NCBI RefSeq assembly: GCF_011038785.1
Contig: NZ_JAAKDT010000002.1
Location: 1-64,000 of the forward strand
Source of the DNA: Parabacteroides sp. ZJ-118
GTDB lineage: Bacteria; Bacteroidota; Bacteroidia; Bacteroidales; Tannerellaceae
Length of the DNA stretch: 64,000 nt
Direction: 5' to 3'
Positions within the stretch are counted from its first letter, which is position 1. Each line of letters starts with the position of its first letter. Shown here in pieces: positions 7,318 to 17,047 of the stretch. The notes beneath the pieces were generated by a model, which was given only the letters and a program-made list of their open reading frames with translations, had not been told where the DNA came from and did not search any database. The position numbers and the translations under genes were made by a program.

Positions 7318-8403
7318 TTACTTCATTGGGTTGTTTGTATACGGAGCCTGTTGTCGCTGTTGGTAACCATACGGTTGCTGATAGGGCTGTTGGTAACTGG
7401 GCTGTTGTGGCTGCTGATACATTGGTTGTTGAGGTTGTTGTCGCGGCGGTTGTTGGTAACCCATATTTACTGTCATCGCTTGCAATAAACGGCTGTATAC
7501 TTGGTTCAATTCGGTCAATTGGCGAGTCATCTTTTCCGTCTCGTTACGGAATGCGGAGCTATCTACCACCGATCCGTCGTACATCTCACGGATACGGTTC
7601 AAGCCGCTGTTGATATGCTCGATAGACTCGATCTGCGAGCTGATGCTCTTCAACTGGATCTCATAGATCGTATTCAGTCCGGACACATTACGATTCAATT
7701 GCTCCATTTGGTGTACGTAACCGCGGGAGTTCTGGCTGATGCCATCGGAATTATCTGTGATGCTCTTATAAGAGTTCAACAGCGTATCGGATACGTTCGT
7801 AAGCGAATTTGTCACTTGACTAAAACGCTCCATGCTCTCGGAAATGCCGGATAATTGCTCCAGGTATTTTTGGGTAGCTTCCGTCAATTCTGCCATCTTG
7901 TAGATTTGCTCGGCCGCTCCGCTTAATTTCTTGATGCTCTCGGATAAGTTCCTGGTATCTGCTTCCGTCACATCCAGACTACCTGCGATATTCAAGGATC
8001 CTCCTCTTCGCACATTCGCCTTAGACGCTGCCGGACCGATATTTATTCCCCCCACTATCTCATCGTCTTCTACATTATCCGTAGAATCGATCCTGGTTGA
8101 GATCGGCGTACCGGTGAAATCCGGACGGTCCATCGGGTTCTTTGATTTCAATACGGGGAAAACATCTTCCCAATGATATTCCTTGTTCGGATGCTCGAAC
8201 GCCGAGATAAAGAATACGATAGACTCGGTGATCATCGCCACGAACAAGATTTGGTTAGCGTATGGCAAATGTAATAACTTAAACAACGCACCGAGGATTA
8301 CGATGGACGCACCCCAACTATACAGGAAGTTTAATACTCGTTTCCCTCTTTCGCTGGAGAGAAACATCTCCAGTCTGTTTTTATATCTTCTATATTTTCC
8401 CAT
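7318..8403 (-). CDS. porL: Type IX secretion motor protein PorL/GldL with long Gln/Pro tail
   Basis: Inner-membrane partner of PorM. Two transmembrane helices occupy roughly residues 23-65 (FLYSWGASIVILGALFKLLH, then LFVAMITESIVFFISAF); the charged residue inside the second helix (Glu in MITES) is the expected proton-path acid. The rest is a cytoplasmic coiled-coil region (about residues 165-310) followed by a 45-residue tail made of repeated Gln-Gln-Pro and Tyr-Gln-Gln-Pro units. GldL of Flavobacterium is about 215 residues and PorL of Porphyromonas about 310, so this 361-residue form is extended by the low-complexity tail, of unknown role. The start MGKYRRYKNRLEMF fits the usual basic N-terminus. 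Confidence 0.95.
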   Translation of the reverse strand: MGKYRRYKNRLEMFLSSERGKRVLNFLYSWGASIVILGALFKLLHLPYANQILFVAMITESIVFFISAFEHPNKEYHWEDVFPVLKSKNPMDRPDFTGTPISTRIDSTDNVEDDEIVGGINIGPAASKANVRRGGSLNIAGSLDVTEADTRNLSESIKKLSGAAEQIYKMAELTEATQKYLEQLSGISESMERFSQVTNSLTNVSDTLLNSYKSITDNSDGISQNSRGYVHQMEQLNRNVSGLNTIYEIQLKSISSQIESIEHINSGLNRIREMYDGSVVDSSAFRNETEKMTRQLTELNQVYSRLLQAMTVNMGYQQPPRQQPQQPMYQQPQQPSYQQPYQQPYGYQQRQQAPYTNNPMK

Positions 8404-8454
8404 CGTCGTATTATTGTCTTAAATGATTCAAAACTTTAAATTTATAAATCCCGC

Positions 8455-9882
8455 TTATTTCTTCCCCTTGGAGCGAGAGAATCCTATTTGGGTACGTGCG
8501 CAACGGAAACCGACGTAAGAACGGCTCTCGTTCTGGAACTCGAAAGTACGCATGTCCGAACGGATAAATTGTGAGACATCTTTCCATGAACCCCCTCGCA
8601 CTACTTTCTTTTTCATGGCGTATGGATCGTTCTTGGCGGCGTTGTAACGCAGATCCGGGTTCATGTCGCTCATCTGGCTCGGACCGGACTCGGAGTAGGA
8701 CGTTGAAGTCCATTCCGCCACGTTGCCTGCCATATCGTATAACCCGAACTCATTCGGGGCGAAAGAGCCTACGCGAGACGTGATCAAATGGCCATCCTCC
8801 GTATAATTGCCTTTACCCGGCTTGAAGTTGCCCAAGAAACAACCCTTGCCGTCTTGAAGCTCGTCGGTAGACCAAGGGAACTTATTTTCGTTCTTACCCG
8901 TGCGGGCGGCATATTCCCATTCTCCCTCGGACGGAAGGCGGAACGGCTCTATCAATTGTCCCGGTGGCAAGCTCAAAGACTCTTTGTATAAATTCGTGCG
9001 CCATACGCAGAAGGCAGTCGCTTGTTCCCAGGAAACGCCGACCACGGGATAATCATCGTAGCCTGGATGCGAGAAATACATGCGGGTATAGGGCTCGTTA
9101 TACGCATTCTTAAAATCGTTCACCCAGCAATTCTCGTCCGGATAGATATTGACGATACGGGTGTTCAGGAAATCCCATTCGCTACTTAACGGACGGGTGA
9201 TCGTCTCGTTGACTACACGTCCCTCATCGTCGATGTAAGCGGTATCCTTGGAGATCATGACTGCCTCGTTCGGATCTACCTGAATATCCGTATTACGAAC
9301 CCGGTCCATCGGGTTCAACTGATTCTTGCGGAGGGCGGCGGCGGTATAGTCGTACCACTCGTATTTATAGATCATTTGTTTGGGATCCAAACCTTTCTCT
9401 CCGGTAACGGGATTCGTGTAATAGACACTTTCTATCGCACGTTGCTCATCCTCGTTCGCCCGTCGCCAAGGGATCGGACGGTTCCAATCCAAATGCGGAG
9501 TGACAGGCTCCCCGTATCGGTCTTCCGTGATCTTGAACAGATCGTTGCCTCCATAAGCTGGGTCTGCCAAGCGTTCACGGATAATAGAGTCTCTCACCCA
9601 ATAAACAAACTGGCGGTATTTGGCGTTCGTTACCTCTGTCTGATCCATCCAGAACGCATCAAAAGAGACCCCTTTTGTCTCCGGCATGATTCCCCACAAG
9701 GAATCCTTGTCGGCGGGACCCATCTCGAACGAACCTCTTTTAACCAGGACCATTCCATACGGCGCAGGTTCATTGAACGCTACCGATCTGACACCTGTTA
9801 CCTCACCGCCGGCACTCCGGAGAGACTTACCGCAGGAGGTAAACAAGGCTACCGTCACAAGTACTAATAATACTTTCTTCAT
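8455..9882 (-). CDS. porK: Type IX secretion lipoprotein PorK/GldK
   Basis: A 475-residue outer-membrane lipoprotein. The signal peptide ends in a lipobox (ALFTSC, Cys17), and the mature protein is an FGE-sulfatase (SUMF1-like) fold with hallmark segments near FDAFWMDQTEVTNAKYRQF, NPVTGEKG, LPSEGEWEYAAR, GLYDMAGNVAEWT and VRGGSW. PorK is not an enzyme; it uses this fold to build the periplasmic ring with PorN. The gene starts 3 bp after porP ends and is followed by a 51-bp gap before porL, the widest gap in the operon. Confidence 0.95.
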   Translation of the reverse strand: MKKVLLVLVTVALFTSCGKSLRSAGGEVTGVRSVAFNEPAPYGMVLVKRGSFEMGPADKDSLWGIMPETKGVSFDAFWMDQTEVTNAKYRQFVYWVRDSIIRERLADPAYGGNDLFKITEDRYGEPVTPHLDWNRPIPWRRANEDEQRAIESVYYTNPVTGEKGLDPKQMIYKYEWYDYTAAALRKNQLNPMDRVRNTDIQVDPNEAVMISKDTAYIDDEGRVVNETITRPLSSEWDFLNTRIVNIYPDENCWVNDFKNAYNEPYTRMYFSHPGYDDYPVVGVSWEQATAFCVWRTNLYKESLSLPPGQLIEPFRLPSEGEWEYAARTGKNENKFPWSTDELQDGKGCFLGNFKPGKGNYTEDGHLITSRVGSFAPNEFGLYDMAGNVAEWTSTSYSESGPSQMSDMNPDLRYNAAKNDPYAMKKKVVRGGSWKDVSQFIRSDMRTFEFQNESRSYVGFRCARTQIGFSRSKGKK

Positions 9883-9885
9883 ATA

Positions 9886-10833
9886 CTATAATATGCGTAC
9901 ACTTTTATGTCTATTTTTTCCTGTCTTCGTTTTGTTCAGCTTTAAGGCATACTTGACACATAGCTCGTGGCTTCCGCTACTAGCCCGGCCTAGAGCCGTG
10001 GTTGGGAAATCAAAGGCGTAACCCGCATGGATACGACCTAGCTTTATACCGAACATGATGCCCACCGATTCATTCACTCGATAGGAAAAACCACCGTTAA
10101 ACATCTTATTATATTCCAGCCTAGCGGTAATATCCGCATGAAAACTTTGCATGTCTGTCAGCAAGAACACCGAAGGCTGTAACTCTATCAACGGATTCTT
10201 TAATTGAATATTGTATCCACCCATTAAATTAAGTGAACGACCTACATAGGTATAGGCGTTCTCGTCCAGTTGAAGCTCCGGTTGGGTGATATGCGTCATG
10301 CCAAACCCGGCGTAAAACCGTTTATGGGTATAGCAAATACCGAAGTTCATGTCCAACCCCATGCTGCTGACCTGCTCTACAGGGATGGCAGCATCGGTCT
10401 CTTGATGGTATTCGGACTCAACCTTTATCACCTTGGTCCCGTCGAACGACTGGTTGACTAAGCCGATTTGCAGACCTCCGCTCAAGACTCCCCCGAATAA
10501 CTTATACATATAGGCGTATTGCGCCCCTACATGCGTATTCTGGAAAAGTCCGATCGCCTCGGTAAATACAACCAATCCGACACCGTGATTCGTCTTGCCT
10601 AAAGTGAGCGGCATATCCGCCGTAATGAAAAACGACATGGGCGCCCCCTGCACGCCGACCGTCTCCATGCGAGCGAGAGCCAATATATTCAAATCCTCCG
10701 TTGCTCCAGCCACCGCTGGGTTATAATACGGTTTCGCCATGTAGTATTGGCTTAGGCGTGCGTCATACTGCGCCCGTACGATTCCCGCGCGGGCACACAA
10801 AAGAATCAAGACCGAAAGAAGACATCTTCTCAT
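9886..10833 (-). CDS. porP: PorP/SprF family outer-membrane protein of T9SS
   Basis: A 315-residue beta-barrel protein with a signal peptide (MRRCLLSVLILLCARAGIVR, cleavage before QYDARLSQY). The N-terminal YDARLSQYYMAKPYYNPAVAG motif region and the later GLQIGLV and GFGMTH strands are typical of PorP/SprF. In Porphyromonas PorP is needed for secretion and links the motor and ring to the outer membrane. It is the first gene of the minus-strand operon porP-porK-porL-porM-porN, the canonical order. The sequence ends with a basic extension after the last strand (KLNKTKTGKNRHKSVRIL). Confidence 0.93.
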   Translation of the reverse strand: MRRCLLSVLILLCARAGIVRAQYDARLSQYYMAKPYYNPAVAGATEDLNILALARMETVGVQGAPMSFFITADMPLTLGKTNHGVGLVVFTEAIGLFQNTHVGAQYAYMYKLFGGVLSGGLQIGLVNQSFDGTKVIKVESEYHQETDAAIPVEQVSSMGLDMNFGICYTHKRFYAGFGMTHITQPELQLDENAYTYVGRSLNLMGGYNIQLKNPLIELQPSVFLLTDMQSFHADITARLEYNKMFNGGFSYRVNESVGIMFGIKLGRIHAGYAFDFPTTALGRASSGSHELCVKYALKLNKTKTGKNRHKSVRIL

Positions 10834-10895
10834 TTAAACATTCACTTCACGCTGTAGTTACAAACGCAGCAAATTCGGATAAATTGTATTTTTAT

Positions 10896-10939
10896 AAAAA
10901 ACAACGAGGCAGGGGAACCCGACCGTCCGCCACCTCGTT
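10896..10939 (-). terminator. Intrinsic terminator downstream of the DUF2795-like gene
   Basis: On the minus strand a 7-bp stem (10933-10939 with 10903-10909; AACGAGG/CCTCGTT) closes a GC-rich loop and is followed by a T6 tract (10896-10901). It lies just after the stop at 10973 and separates that gene from the porP operon. Confidence 0.6.
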
Positions 10940-10972
10940 CTTCTATTTCTTAGTTTTCAGTTCTCAATTGAA

Positions 10973-11194
10973 CTAGTATTCTTCCTCGTTGAAGAAAAAG
11001 TCTTCTTTACTTGGATAATCCGGCCAAATGTCTTCCATGCACTCGTAAATCTCACCTTCATCTTCCATTTCCTGCAGATTCTCAATCACTTCTAATGGCG
11101 CACCGGAACGTTGTGCATAATCAATAAGTTCATCTTTCGTCGCAGGCCAGGGTGCGTCTTCCAATTTTGAAGCTAACTCTAATGTCCAATACAT
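10973..11194 (-). CDS. DUF2795-like small acidic protein
   Basis: A small, strongly acidic protein (73 residues from the ATG at 11194; the frame is open from an upstream ATG at 11203). It contains a helical core of the DUF2795 type, WPATKDELIDYAQRSGAPLE, and ends in an aromatic-acidic tail FFFNEEEY. Function unknown; proteins like this are well conserved in Bacteroidales. It lies 73 bp downstream of the cobalamin adenosyltransferase gene, with a small UUCG-type hairpin (atcgc/gcgat) between them, and is followed by a terminator. Confidence 0.75.
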   Translation of the reverse strand: MYWTLELASKLEDAPWPATKDELIDYAQRSGAPLEVIENLQEMEDEGEIYECMEDIWPDYPSKEDFFFNEEEY

Positions 11195-11266
11195 AGCTGT
11201 CAAGTATTAATAATCGCCGAAGCGATCTGGTTTCCTATTTTCTTCGCGAAAATATGATTTTATTTA

Positions 11267-11830
11267 TTATACGCAAGTATAATCCCAAATAATTTCTTTA
11301 CCGTTATTATTTATGCATTCTTTTCGTGCCAGTACGAAGAAATAATCCGATAAACGGTTCATAAGTATCAATACAGGCTCCTCAACGGGGTAATCCTTGG
11401 CCAAGCGATAAATTTGTCGCTCGGCACGGCGGCAAACGGTTCGGCAAACGTGTGCGAGGGCGGCCGATCGACATCCTCCCGGCAGGATGAACGCATGCAT
11501 TTTCGGCAGCTCGTTATCCAGACGGTCTATCTCCCGCTCGATACGCTCGATGCTCTCGGGCGTTACCTTGCTCTCGATCTTCAATTCCGTAGTCGCTTGA
11601 TCCGTGGCCAGGTAAGAACCGATCGTGAATAGCTTATGCTGGATGAATGATAAGAAATCGGTGTCTTTCTCTTCATCCAAGGCCGTGATTAATAATCCGA
11701 TAAAGGAGTTTAGCTCATCTACGGTGCCATAGCTCTCGATCCGATCGTGCGCTTTCGACACGCGTTGCCCACCTACCAGTGAAGTGGTCCCTTTATCGCC
11801 TGTTCCGGTATAGATAATACTCTTCTTCAT
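11267..11830 (-). CDS. pduO: PduO-type ATP:cob(I)alamin adenosyltransferase
   Basis: Transfers the adenosyl group of ATP to cob(I)alamin to make coenzyme B12. The 187-residue protein shows the N-terminal ATP-binding motif [19 protein letters not shown], the helical bundle, and the C-terminal signature [15 protein letters not shown] and [14 protein letters not shown]. The ATG at 11830 is the family start; the frame is open further upstream only because it overlaps the methyltransferase 3' end. It is probably cotranscribed with that upstream gene. It fits a bacterium that takes up corrinoids (see the receptor and chelatase at the right end of the window). Confidence 0.92.
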   Translation of the reverse strand: MKKSIIYTGTGDKGTTSLVGGQRVSKAHDRIESYGTVDELNSFIGLLITALDEEKDTDFLSFIQHKLFTIGSYLATDQATTELKIESKVTPESIERIEREIDRLDNELPKMHAFILPGGCRSAALAHVCRTVCRRAERQIYRLAKDYPVEEPVLILMNRLSDYFFVLARKECINNNGKEIIWDYTCV

Positions 11831-11849
11831 ATCAGACTTGTTTTGAATC

Positions 11850-12590
11850 CTAAAAATAAACAATATAATCTCGTTTGTGCAATTTCTTGTTGAATAAAAC
11901 AATCCCTAGCGAGTAGAGGTCTAAGGTGACCGTCACCTCCGGGCACGTACAGATCCCTTCCCAAAATTCACGCATCTTACGGCTCGCTTTGATTCCCTCA
12001 ATAACGAATACCGTATCGTTGTGCGCATATTTCACACATTCATTAAACAGCCATAGATTGTTATGTTGTTCATATAAAGTGTTGAAAAAAACAAAATCTA
12101 AGCTGTTTATATCTATTAAGGCCTTGGGAAGCAGATTCTTATAATTACCGATACGCAAATCGACGGGATTACGTCCCTCTTTAGCGAATGCTTGACGGGC
12201 AATCGCGGCGAATTCCGGTATATTCTCCAAGGCGACACATCCCAATCCCGTGGCATAGGAGGTTAGGTATAAGGTAGAGAGTCCCATCGAGGTTCCTATC
12301 TGGAGGATATTCCGGGACTTGAAATAGTTTGTCAAACGGAACAATAAAGCGCCATGCTTGGGTCGGATGGCTTCCCGTTTCACGATCTCGCCAATAGGGC
12401 GGGTCTGTAATAACTGCTTACGCAAAAGCTCTATATCATAGAAACTATAATAGGCGCATTTTTCCTCGATGACCTTCGTGATGAGGTTAAAAACGAAGGG
12501 CGAATGCACTCCGAATCCTTTACGGTAGCGGATGCTGCGATACAAGAGCGACCCTTTTCGTAATGTATAAACCTTTGGTAGTATTTGCAT
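11850..12590 (-). CDS. Class I SAM-dependent methyltransferase
   Basis: A 246-residue Rossmann-fold methyltransferase. The SAM-binding motif I is visible as [20 protein letters not shown], followed by an acidic end of strand 2 ([10 protein letters not shown]) and a [10 protein letters not shown] segment. It resembles the O-methyltransferase-like proteins of Bacteroidales; the substrate is unknown. The N-terminal segment with [12 protein letters not shown] is a common feature of this subfamily. It is 19 bp upstream of pduO. A candidate -7 box TAAGTTCG lies on the minus strand at 12631-12638. Confidence 0.75.
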   Translation of the reverse strand: MQILPKVYTLRKGSLLYRSIRYRKGFGVHSPFVFNLITKVIEEKCAYYSFYDIELLRKQLLQTRPIGEIVKREAIRPKHGALLFRLTNYFKSRNILQIGTSMGLSTLYLTSYATGLGCVALENIPEFAAIARQAFAKEGRNPVDLRIGNYKNLLPKALIDINSLDFVFFNTLYEQHNNLWLFNECVKYAHNDTVFVIEGIKASRKMREFWEGICTCPEVTVTLDLYSLGIVLFNKKLHKRDYIVYF

Positions 12591-12705
12591 TCCTTTTTAT
12601 CATTGGGCAACGAGACCTTGCCATTTACCGCGAACTTACATAAAAAATGCGATTAGCATAAGCCACCGGTCATTAAACGGGGTTATAATGACACAGTGCC
12701 TGATC

Positions 12706-12772
12706 GATCACAGTCGTGATCCGATCGTTTTACATAGGTAAAACAATCAGATCACACTTGTGAAACGATCTG
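12706..12772. repeat. Cluster of three consecutive dyads in a 182-bp intergenic gap
   Basis: Three inverted repeats follow each other: gatcac/gtgatc (12706-12711 with 12716-12721), gttttac/gtaaaac (12727-12733 with 12738-12744, 4-nt loop), and cagatc/gatctg (12748-12753 with 12767-12772) enclosing tcaca/tgtga. The last abuts the stop of the transglutaminase gene, so at least one probably acts as its transcription terminator, although there is no long T-run. Confidence 0.5.
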
Positions 12773-15433
12773 TTATAACTTATGTATCACTTTCATCAAC
12801 TGCTCGCCTAAGCCAATTGTATAGCCTTGAGAGACGAATACGACACGGTTGAATGTATCGGCGATCAAGAAGATCGGCAAGGTATTGGCGTTTTGCAATT
12901 TCATCGCCGTAGCCATTTCCTTTTGGATCGCTCCATCGATATCCAGACCGTAGGTGATCGTTCCCGGTAAATCGCCGAACTCTTTCGGATCGAAGTTCTT
13001 ATATCCCTTTTCGTCCGGGAAGAGAAGCACGATGCCTCGTCCCCAATCCTCCAGTTCCTTCTTCACGGCGGCGATATCACGCATCGCATGGTTCGTCGGT
13101 TCTTGGCGGGAGCCTAAAAGCGCTACGATATAGTAACCGCGCCCGGTAGTCGCCAGCAAACTGGTTTCCTCGCCGTTGTCCGTACGTTTGAATTTATTTT
13201 CGGAGTTAAAGTTGCCGATTACCTGTATCTCGTCCTTGCTTTCACGCATCTCCAACTTGATCGGGGTGGTCTTGTCTGCCTCCACATTGAAAAACTCGAT
13301 CTCGGCCAATACGCTACCGTTTGCCATACGTGTACCGGTCGCTAACATATAATTACCTTCATCCATAGACAACGGTTTTTTCAATAGTCCGCTCCAAGTA
13401 TCTCCCAAGCCCATATCCACATTGCCGCCTCTCTCGAAATTCAAGGTCTGTAAAGTGCCATTCGGCAAAACCTTGGCGATCGTGAAGTGACTGTAATATT
13501 TCGGGTCTTGCAGCGCCTTGATCGGTTGGTAAGAAGCGATTACCCTGCCTTGTTTGGCGGTCGTTTGTACGGCAGCCTCAAAATCGACGTCTACCCAAGT
13601 GTCATCCTTGAAGTACTGGATCTTGCGGGCTACCGGCTCGATACGTGCCGGAATACCTAAGCTGCGAGCCGCGGCCACGAAGAAGATATTACGTGAACCC
13701 TTATCTGCGATACGGGATTTCCAGACACCCGCCGGCATGATCGGAATACGTTGCGCATTTAAGGCATCGTTGATGGAGATGTTCTTCTTTACCCAATCCA
13801 CCAATGCTTGTGGATTCTCTACGGCTTGTTCCGCCAAGGAAGACTCCATATTCGCGGCAAAAAAACTCTTATAAGGAGTCAGGAACTCATTGACCACACG
13901 AGGATTCATGACATATTCACTGAACCATTCGCTTTGAACGGCCGGCGTATGATTCAAATGATCCGCGAGAACAGACGCCGGTGTATCACGTAGATCCTTG
14001 GCGGATATGACATCCAATAAAGCCATCGCTTGCGCACGCTTCTCGGCGGGAGTTTCCCGTAAGAACTTCTCGATCTCCATCCAGTTGCCGCGGCTACCGA
14101 TCATGAAATCCTTCGTCTTCATCGGGTCGATACCCAATTCTTTCGCTAAAGCCTCTGCTTTTTCTTCCGTATAGAAAGTAGCCACATATTTGTTACGGAT
14201 AGCGTCTTCCTCCAATAAACGTTTGGCGTTCGCTTCCTTTTGTCCCGGTGTAACTTCTGCGGGGATAGAGCCGTCTACCGGTGGTACGATATCTAGGACG
14301 ATCGTCTCCACATCTCCCGGTTTCTTATTCAAGGCGATCGTAACCTCCCCGTCTTTCCCGAAAGAAACCTTGCTGTAGCCGAACGTGCCATCCTTGCTGG
14401 CCCATACCAACATATCGCCTTTTCCGGCGGATAGCGAACATTTACCATCTGCATCCGTCTTCTTGCGAGCTACACTGTTAAACTCGGCATAGTTATAAAT
14501 CTTGAATTCTACCAAAGCCTCCTGCACCGGCTTGCCATCGATATCCGTAACCGTGATAATCGCTTTAGCCGAAGGCGCGTAATTATCGATCACGTTGATC
14601 TCGGTATACCCGTCAGTATATTCCATGACATCCTCCGGACCATTGTATTTACCGAATACTTTCGTATGCATCAACATACCCCGGTAAGCCGGGCCGTTGA
14701 ACCAGCCCAGATTCAATACTGGCTCCGGCTCGCAAGCGCCGAGGAAATACCATTTACCATTCACCCAAGCTTCTACCCACGCGTGGTTATCGTCCGTATG
14801 CGCCCAGCGAGGCGTATATACCTGACGTGCGGGGATACCCACGGAGCGTAAGGCGGCTACCGTGAAGGTCGACTCCTCGCCGCAACGACCGTAAGCGGTC
14901 TTTACGGATGCCAAAGGGGAACTTGTGCGGCTATCGGAAGGCGTATAGATGACCTTCTCATGGCACCAGTGATTCACCTCCAATACAGCGTCGTACAACG
15001 AGAGACTCTTCACCCGATCTTTCAATTCATCAAAGAAAACCATGCGGCTCTCATCTAGATTCTCATTGTTGACTCGTACCGGCAATACGAAATGGCGGAA
15101 GATATCCTCCGGGATGCTATCACCCCAAGGCATCTCATTCCGTGCCTGGAAAGAGGAACGGATGTTTCTCAAATAGAAATCGCCGCTATAGTCCGTGATG
15201 TCTCCAATCGGCATATAGGCGTACATGAAGGTTAACGCCTCCCTCTCTTCGGGAGTCATTTGACCGTTAAATACTGCGAAAAGGTCTCCGTTAGGCAGGG
15301 CGGCCTGTTTCGCTTGGAAATCGTTCTCAACCTCAGCTCGGTAAGCGGCGTCGGTGATAAAATGTTGTTGGTTGTTACAACCCGTCCATGCGAGTAATGT
15401 AAACAACAGTGCGAATAGATGTTTTTTGTTCAT
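12773..15433 (-). CDS. Transglutaminase-like domain lipoprotein
   Basis: A large surface or periplasmic lipoprotein, 886 residues from the ATG at 15433, with signal MNKKHLFALLFTLLAWTGC and lipobox Cys. A transglutaminase-like cysteine-protease fold is visible about a quarter of the way in: catalytic Cys in YGRCGEESTFTVAALRSVG, His in HTDDNHAWVEAWV, and an Asp/Glu-type third residue after it. An Ig-like or carboxypeptidase-regulatory-like segment follows (ITVTDIDGKPVQEALVEFKI), then a second transglutaminase-like region (SLGIPARIEP) lacking an obvious full triad, and a C-terminal thioredoxin-like stretch. Substrate unknown. It is monocistronic, divergent from the antiporter gene. Confidence 0.8.
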   Translation of the reverse strand: MNKKHLFALLFTLLAWTGCNNQQHFITDAAYRAEVENDFQAKQAALPNGDLFAVFNGQMTPEEREALTFMYAYMPIGDITDYSGDFYLRNIRSSFQARNEMPWGDSIPEDIFRHFVLPVRVNNENLDESRMVFFDELKDRVKSLSLYDAVLEVNHWCHEKVIYTPSDSRTSSPLASVKTAYGRCGEESTFTVAALRSVGIPARQVYTPRWAHTDDNHAWVEAWVNGKWYFLGACEPEPVLNLGWFNGPAYRGMLMHTKVFGKYNGPEDVMEYTDGYTEINVIDNYAPSAKAIITVTDIDGKPVQEALVEFKIYNYAEFNSVARKKTDADGKCSLSAGKGDMLVWASKDGTFGYSKVSFGKDGEVTIALNKKPGDVETIVLDIVPPVDGSIPAEVTPGQKEANAKRLLEEDAIRNKYVATFYTEEKAEALAKELGIDPMKTKDFMIGSRGNWMEIEKFLRETPAEKRAQAMALLDVISAKDLRDTPASVLADHLNHTPAVQSEWFSEYVMNPRVVNEFLTPYKSFFAANMESSLAEQAVENPQALVDWVKKNISINDALNAQRIPIMPAGVWKSRIADKGSRNIFFVAAARSLGIPARIEPVARKIQYFKDDTWVDVDFEAAVQTTAKQGRVIASYQPIKALQDPKYYSHFTIAKVLPNGTLQTLNFERGGNVDMGLGDTWSGLLKKPLSMDEGNYMLATGTRMANGSVLAEIEFFNVEADKTTPIKLEMRESKDEIQVIGNFNSENKFKRTDNGEETSLLATTGRGYYIVALLGSRQEPTNHAMRDIAAVKKELEDWGRGIVLLFPDEKGYKNFDPKEFGDLPGTITYGLDIDGAIQKEMATAMKLQNANTLPIFLIADTFNRVVFVSQGYTIGLGEQLMKVIHKL

Positions 15434-15545
15434 AAAGCGGATATGTATGTCCGCCAAAAGTAATGATTCTATGCGAAATTACAAAAAGTTTGCTTTACTT
15501 TGCAATGAAGTATCAAGTCACGAATCATAAAAAAACGTTTTGTGT

Positions 15546-17045
15546 ATGTTTCAAAATCCTGAGCAAGTGCTATTAACAGCCTCCGTGATCCTGTTTTTAA
15601 GTATATTCGCCGGTAAGGCCGGTTATCGTTTCGGTTTACCCGCTTTGTTGTTGTTCCTGGGCGTGGGGATGCTGTTTGGCAGCGATGGCTTGGGTATCCA
15701 GTTCAGCGATCCGAATGTGGCTCAGTTTATCGGTATGTTGGCGTTGAGTATCATCTTGTTCTCGGGTGGTATGGATACGAAAGTGGCGGAGGTTAAACCG
15801 ATCGCCTCGCAAGGTGTGGTATTGGCCACGCTCGGGGTGCTGGCTACGACTTTCATCACGGGCGGGTTTATCTATTGGTTATTTGGTTTGTTCGGTCGAT
15901 ATATCACGTTGACTTTCCCGGAGTCTTTGTTGCTGGCGGCAGTTATGTCTTCTACGGACTCAGCCTCGGTCTTCTCCATCTTGCGCAGTAAAGGAGTTTA
16001 TTTGAAAGAGCGTCTGCGTCCTACCTTGGAGCTGGAGAGTGGAAGCAATGACCCGATGGCTTATATGCTTACCTTGCTTCTGATCGCTTACATACAAAAC
16101 GGGGGTATGAATATTTGGGAGGCCGGGTTCTCTTTGGTCATTCAATTATCGGTGGGGGCTATCGCCGGTTTCTTGTCGGGGAAACTGGCTGTGTTGATTA
16201 TCAATAGGATCAATATAGATAACGAGTCTTTGTATCCGATCCTTTTATTGGCTACGGCTTTCTTCACCTTCGCCGCTACGACCTTAAGCAAGGGTAATGG
16301 CTATTTGGCAGTTTATGTCGCCGGTTTGGTGGTTGGTAACGCTAAGATTGTTCACAAGAAAAGTATAGGGACGTTCTTTGACGGTTTCGCTTGGTTGTGG
16401 CAGATCGTGATGTTCCTCACGTTAGGCTTGCTGGTGAATCCACATGAGTTATTGCCGGTGGCAGGCGTGGGTGTGCTGGTGGGAATATTTATGATCTTGA
16501 TCGCCCGTCCGATTGGCGTGTTCCTTTGCTTGATACCCTATAAGAATTTCTCTGTCAAGGGTAAACTATATATCTCATGGGTGGGATTACGCGGGGCGGT
16601 TCCGATTATTTTCGCTACCTATCCGATGATCACCGGGATCGAGCATGCCGGTATGTTCTTTAATATCGTATTCTTTATCACGATTCTTTCTTTGCTGATC
16701 CAAGGAACCACGGTTACCCAAGCCGCTAAATGGCTGGATATGGTAGATGAGCCGGAGCGAAAGGATGAGTTTGGCATCGAACTTCCCGAGGAAATCAAGA
16801 GCGCTATGAGCGAGATCGACATTACTCCGGCGGTATTATCCCATGGGAATAAATTGATGCAATTGACTTTACCCGATCATACATTAGCGGTAATGGTGAA
16901 ACGGGAAGGTCGCTATTTCATCCCGAAAGGAAATACGGAATTAAAGGAGAATGACAAGTTGTTAATGATCTCCGATAATGACGAGGCACTTTTGCAGGCC
17001 TATGATTCCTTGGGAGTGAAGGAGTATACGATGAAGAAAAATTAA
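15546..17045 (+). CDS. Potassium/proton antiporter, CPA1 family (NhaP2/CvrA-like)
   Basis: A 499-residue inner-membrane antiporter. About twelve hydrophobic segments cover residues 5-395, with the family's conserved acidic sites (SSTDSASVFSIL, and LELESGSNDPMAYML holding the ND pair). The C-terminal cytoplasmic part (about 400-495) contains a TrkA-C/RCK_C-like domain (LTLPDHTLAVMVKREGRYFIPKGNTEL), as in NhaP2. It exchanges K+ or Na+ for protons and adjusts cytoplasmic ion levels. The frame is open from a TTG at 15540, but the ATG at 15546 (MFQNPEQV) is the better start. Confidence 0.9.
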   Translation: MFQNPEQVLLTASVILFLSIFAGKAGYRFGLPALLLFLGVGMLFGSDGLGIQFSDPNVAQFIGMLALSIILFSGGMDTKVAEVKPIASQGVVLATLGVLATTFITGGFIYWLFGLFGRYITLTFPESLLLAAVMSSTDSASVFSILRSKGVYLKERLRPTLELESGSNDPMAYMLTLLLIAYIQNGGMNIWEAGFSLVIQLSVGAIAGFLSGKLAVLIINRINIDNESLYPILLLATAFFTFAATTLSKGNGYLAVYVAGLVVGNAKIVHKKSIGTFFDGFAWLWQIVMFLTLGLLVNPHELLPVAGVGVLVGIFMILIARPIGVFLCLIPYKNFSVKGKLYISWVGLRGAVPIIFATYPMITGIEHAGMFFNIVFFITILSLLIQGTTVTQAAKWLDMVDEPERKDEFGIELPEEIKSAMSEIDITPAVLSHGNKLMQLTLPDHTLAVMVKREGRYFIPKGNTELKENDKLLMISDNDEALLQAYDSLGVKEYTMKKN

Positions 17046-17047
17046 AA

